Source: JBBSIG01 sp038232215
GTDB taxonomy: Bacteria > Actinomycetota > Thermoleophilia > Gaiellales > Gaiellaceae
DNA: 5,376 nt
Reading direction: 5' to 3'
NCBI GenBank assembly: GCA_038232215.1
Contig: JBBSIG010000179.1
Location: 1 to 5,376, forward strand
Of this stretch, positions 3,961-5,376 are shown piece by piece. Positions within the stretch are counted from its first letter, which is position 1. Each line of letters starts with the position of its first letter. Below the pieces are notes generated by a model. It did no database searches and was not told the DNA's origin. It saw nothing but the letters and a program-made list of their open reading frames with translations. The position numbers and the translations under genes are program-made.

Positions 3961-5376
3961 GCGACCTGGAACGGCGTGCCGGTGCGCACCAGGGGCTCGC
4001 CCACGTTCACGGGTGCCGTCAGGCGAATCGTGAGCCGGTAGCGGCCCGGCGCGAGCCGGAGGGAGGGCAGCGAGACGCGGGTGCGGACGTGCCCGACGAC
4101 GCGAACGCTGCGGGCGGCGGTGGTCGAGTGCCGCGGCAGCTTCTCGAGCCTGAGCTTCGCGTTGCAGTCGATGTCGCACTGGACGGAGGCCGCGAGGACG
4201 CGGCGAGCGCCGGCGCCCGGCCCGCCCGGCAGCACCAGTCGCTCCGCCTTCGGCGTCAGCTCGAGTCCGGGGCAGCGTGCGATCACTCCGCGCCTCGTCA
4301 GCTGGGCCGACTCGCGCACCGCCCGCAGGCTCGACTTCGGCGTGTCGTCCGCGTAGAAGAGCCCCGACTGCCAGCGGTCGAGCGCCGCCTCGTCGACGAC
4401 GTGGAAGAGGAAGAGGCCGGAGACGGTAGGTGCGCAGAACGAGAGCTCGAGCGCCTGGCGGTAGTAGCTCGCCTGGGTCGGCTCGTCCACGGGCTTGGTG
4501 GCGGCCACCTCGTTGCCGGTGTAGAGAGAGGCTTTCGGGCCCGGGACGCGCGTCTCGACGCCGAACTCGTCGTAGAGGACGGGGAGCGTCGAGCCCGGCT
4601 GGCCGGTTCCGTCGAACGCCCGGCCGAGCAGCTTGACGAGCTTCGCGTAGTCGGCGATCCCGAGCGACGACGTATTCGGGTGCGCGGAGTCGCGAGGCGC
4701 CTGGCTGGAGCTGTCGCCGTAGGGATGGATCGCGAGCGCGTCCATGATCGGCGTCGTGCGCCCGCTCGCCCGGTACGCCGCGCCCAGATCGAGGATGAAC
4801 GTCGTCGGCGAGTGCGTGTCGCGGCCGGTGTTCGGCCGGTCGCCGCCGCGGGGCGAGACCGCGCCGCCGATCACGGTGATCCGGCCCGAGACGGCCTTCA
4901 AGGCGTCGTAGGTCTGCGCCAGCAGCGCCTCGTACGCGGGCGCGGCCACGTCGGAGCCGTCGGGCCCGAACTGCGGCAGCCAGAAGCGGTTGAGGTTCGG
5001 CTCGTTGCCGATGATGAAGTCGCGCACGCTCGGAAACTGGCGCGCGATCGAGGCCGTAAAGGTGGCGAACTGCGTCCGCGCCTCGTCGGTCAGCGGCGTC
5101 GTTCTGCTACCGAAGTTGGAGACCGAGACGAGCACCTGGATCCCGTCCAGGCTCGCCGCGTCGACGACGTTCGCGAGCGCGGTTCGATCGGCCGCGTCCG
5201 GCTCCAGTTGTCCGGGCGCCCAGAACTGCGTCACGCGGCCCGAGTCGAAGCCGGCGAGCCGGAGCAGGTCCAGCTGCGCCTTCACGACCACGGGGTCACG
5301 CTGCTTGACGGAGTCCTCCGTGGCCCCGACACGCAGCGACGGGCCGCCCGCGACCGCGCCGGGGGCGAGGACGAGC
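3948..5376 (-). CDS. Secreted clan GH-A-like glycoside hydrolase, 5' end missing (cut by window edge)
   Basis: An open frame enters at the right edge and ends at TGA 3950-3948, giving 475 visible residues. The first ones (LVLAPGAVAGGPSLRVGATED) align with the end of the signal peptide of the downstream paralogue, so only a short N-terminal piece is missing. The GTG at 5291 is internal, not the start. In visible numbering the barrel shows VLVSVSNFGSRTTPL, DFIIGNEPN with acid/base Glu125, VIGGAVSPRG, ALAIHPY, LPVLYDEFG with nucleophile Glu270, and FLFHVVDEAALDRWQSG. This is the same GH-A layout as its neighbour, with well over half the barrel identical by eye. A C-terminal beta-rich module (about 376-475) has CDIDC in place of CAQPC. 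There is no PKD domain: the protein stops after FQVARRS. It is probably the first of a tandem pair acting outside the cell; the substrate is unknown. Confidence 0.82.
   Translation of the reverse strand, partial: LVLAPGAVAGGPSLRVGATEDSVKQRDPVVVKAQLDLLRLAGFDSGRVTQFWAPGQLEPDAADRTALANVVDAASLDGIQVLVSVSNFGSRTTPLTDEARTQFATFTASIARQFPSVRDFIIGNEPNLNRFWLPQFGPDGSDVAAPAYEALLAQTYDALKAVSGRITVIGGAVSPRGGDRPNTGRDTHSPTTFILDLGAAYRASGRTTPIMDALAIHPYGDSSSQAPRDSAHPNTSSLGIADYAKLVKLLGRAFDGTGQPGSTLPVLYDEFGVETRVPGPKASLYTGNEVAATKPVDEPTQASYYRQALELSFCAPTVSGLFLFHVVDEAALDRWQSGLFYADDTPKSSLRAVRESAQLTRRGVIARCPGLELTPKAERLVLPGGPGAGARRVLAASVQCDIDCNAKLRLEKLPRHSTTAARSVRVVGHVRTRVSLPSLRLAPGRYRLTIRLTAPVNVGEPLVRTGTPFQVARRS
4968..5021 (-). 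repeat. 54-bp block identical to 3432-3485 (catalytic NEP region), copy B
   Basis: The counterpart of the block in the downstream paralogue: 18 consecutive identical codons around Asn-Glu-Pro. Outside it the two genes diverge at many codons, with flanking mismatches at 4967 and 5022. Confidence 0.75.

Noticed and set aside
5289..5291. GTG at 5291 as the start of the right-hand glycosidase
   Set aside because: The same frame continues upstream to the window edge with residues (RVGATEDSVKQRDP) that align with the paralogue, so this GTG is internal.

Overview
The window is very GC-rich, with GTG starts and GC-ending codons throughout. The hemQ-type gene, the CAX exchanger and the paralogous secreted hydrolases suggest a high-GC actinobacterium-like soil bacterium, perhaps of the Thermoleophilia (Gaiellales/Solirubrobacterales) type. 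That placement is inferred from composition and recalled protein flavour, not from a marker gene.

Layout. Positions 1-172 (minus) hold the N-terminus of a Ca2+/H+ (CAX) exchanger that runs off the left edge. A 108-bp divergent intergenic region follows. Two plus-strand genes come next: a nine-cysteine protein of unknown function (281-697) and a small zinc-peptidase-like protein of the M15/DD-carboxypeptidase fold (737-1156). The 239-bp convergent intergenic region (1157-1395) contains two identical 37-bp hairpin-forming repeats and a perfect 28-bp inverted repeat. All remaining genes are on the minus strand. In transcription order they are a secreted clan GH-A-like glycosidase cut by the right edge (5376-3948), its tandem paralogue with an added C-terminal PKD domain (3881-2127), and a hemQ/chdC-type coproheme decarboxylase (2085-1396).

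How the genes relate. The two glycosidase-like genes are a tandem duplication and probably act outside the cell on polysaccharide or glycoconjugate; the substrate cannot be read from sequence. hemQ lies only 41 bp behind them but seems to carry its own -10 element, so the proximity need not mean a shared pathway. Several genes lack a Shine-Dalgarno sequence and instead have a -10-like hexamer 6-7 nt before a GTG start, suggesting leaderless transcripts. I see no CRISPR array, tRNA, rRNA, transposase or clear phage gene. The most unusual features are the intergenic palindromic repeats, the uncharacterised nine-cysteine protein, and the hemQ product lacking the distal histidine expected of actinobacterial enzymes.
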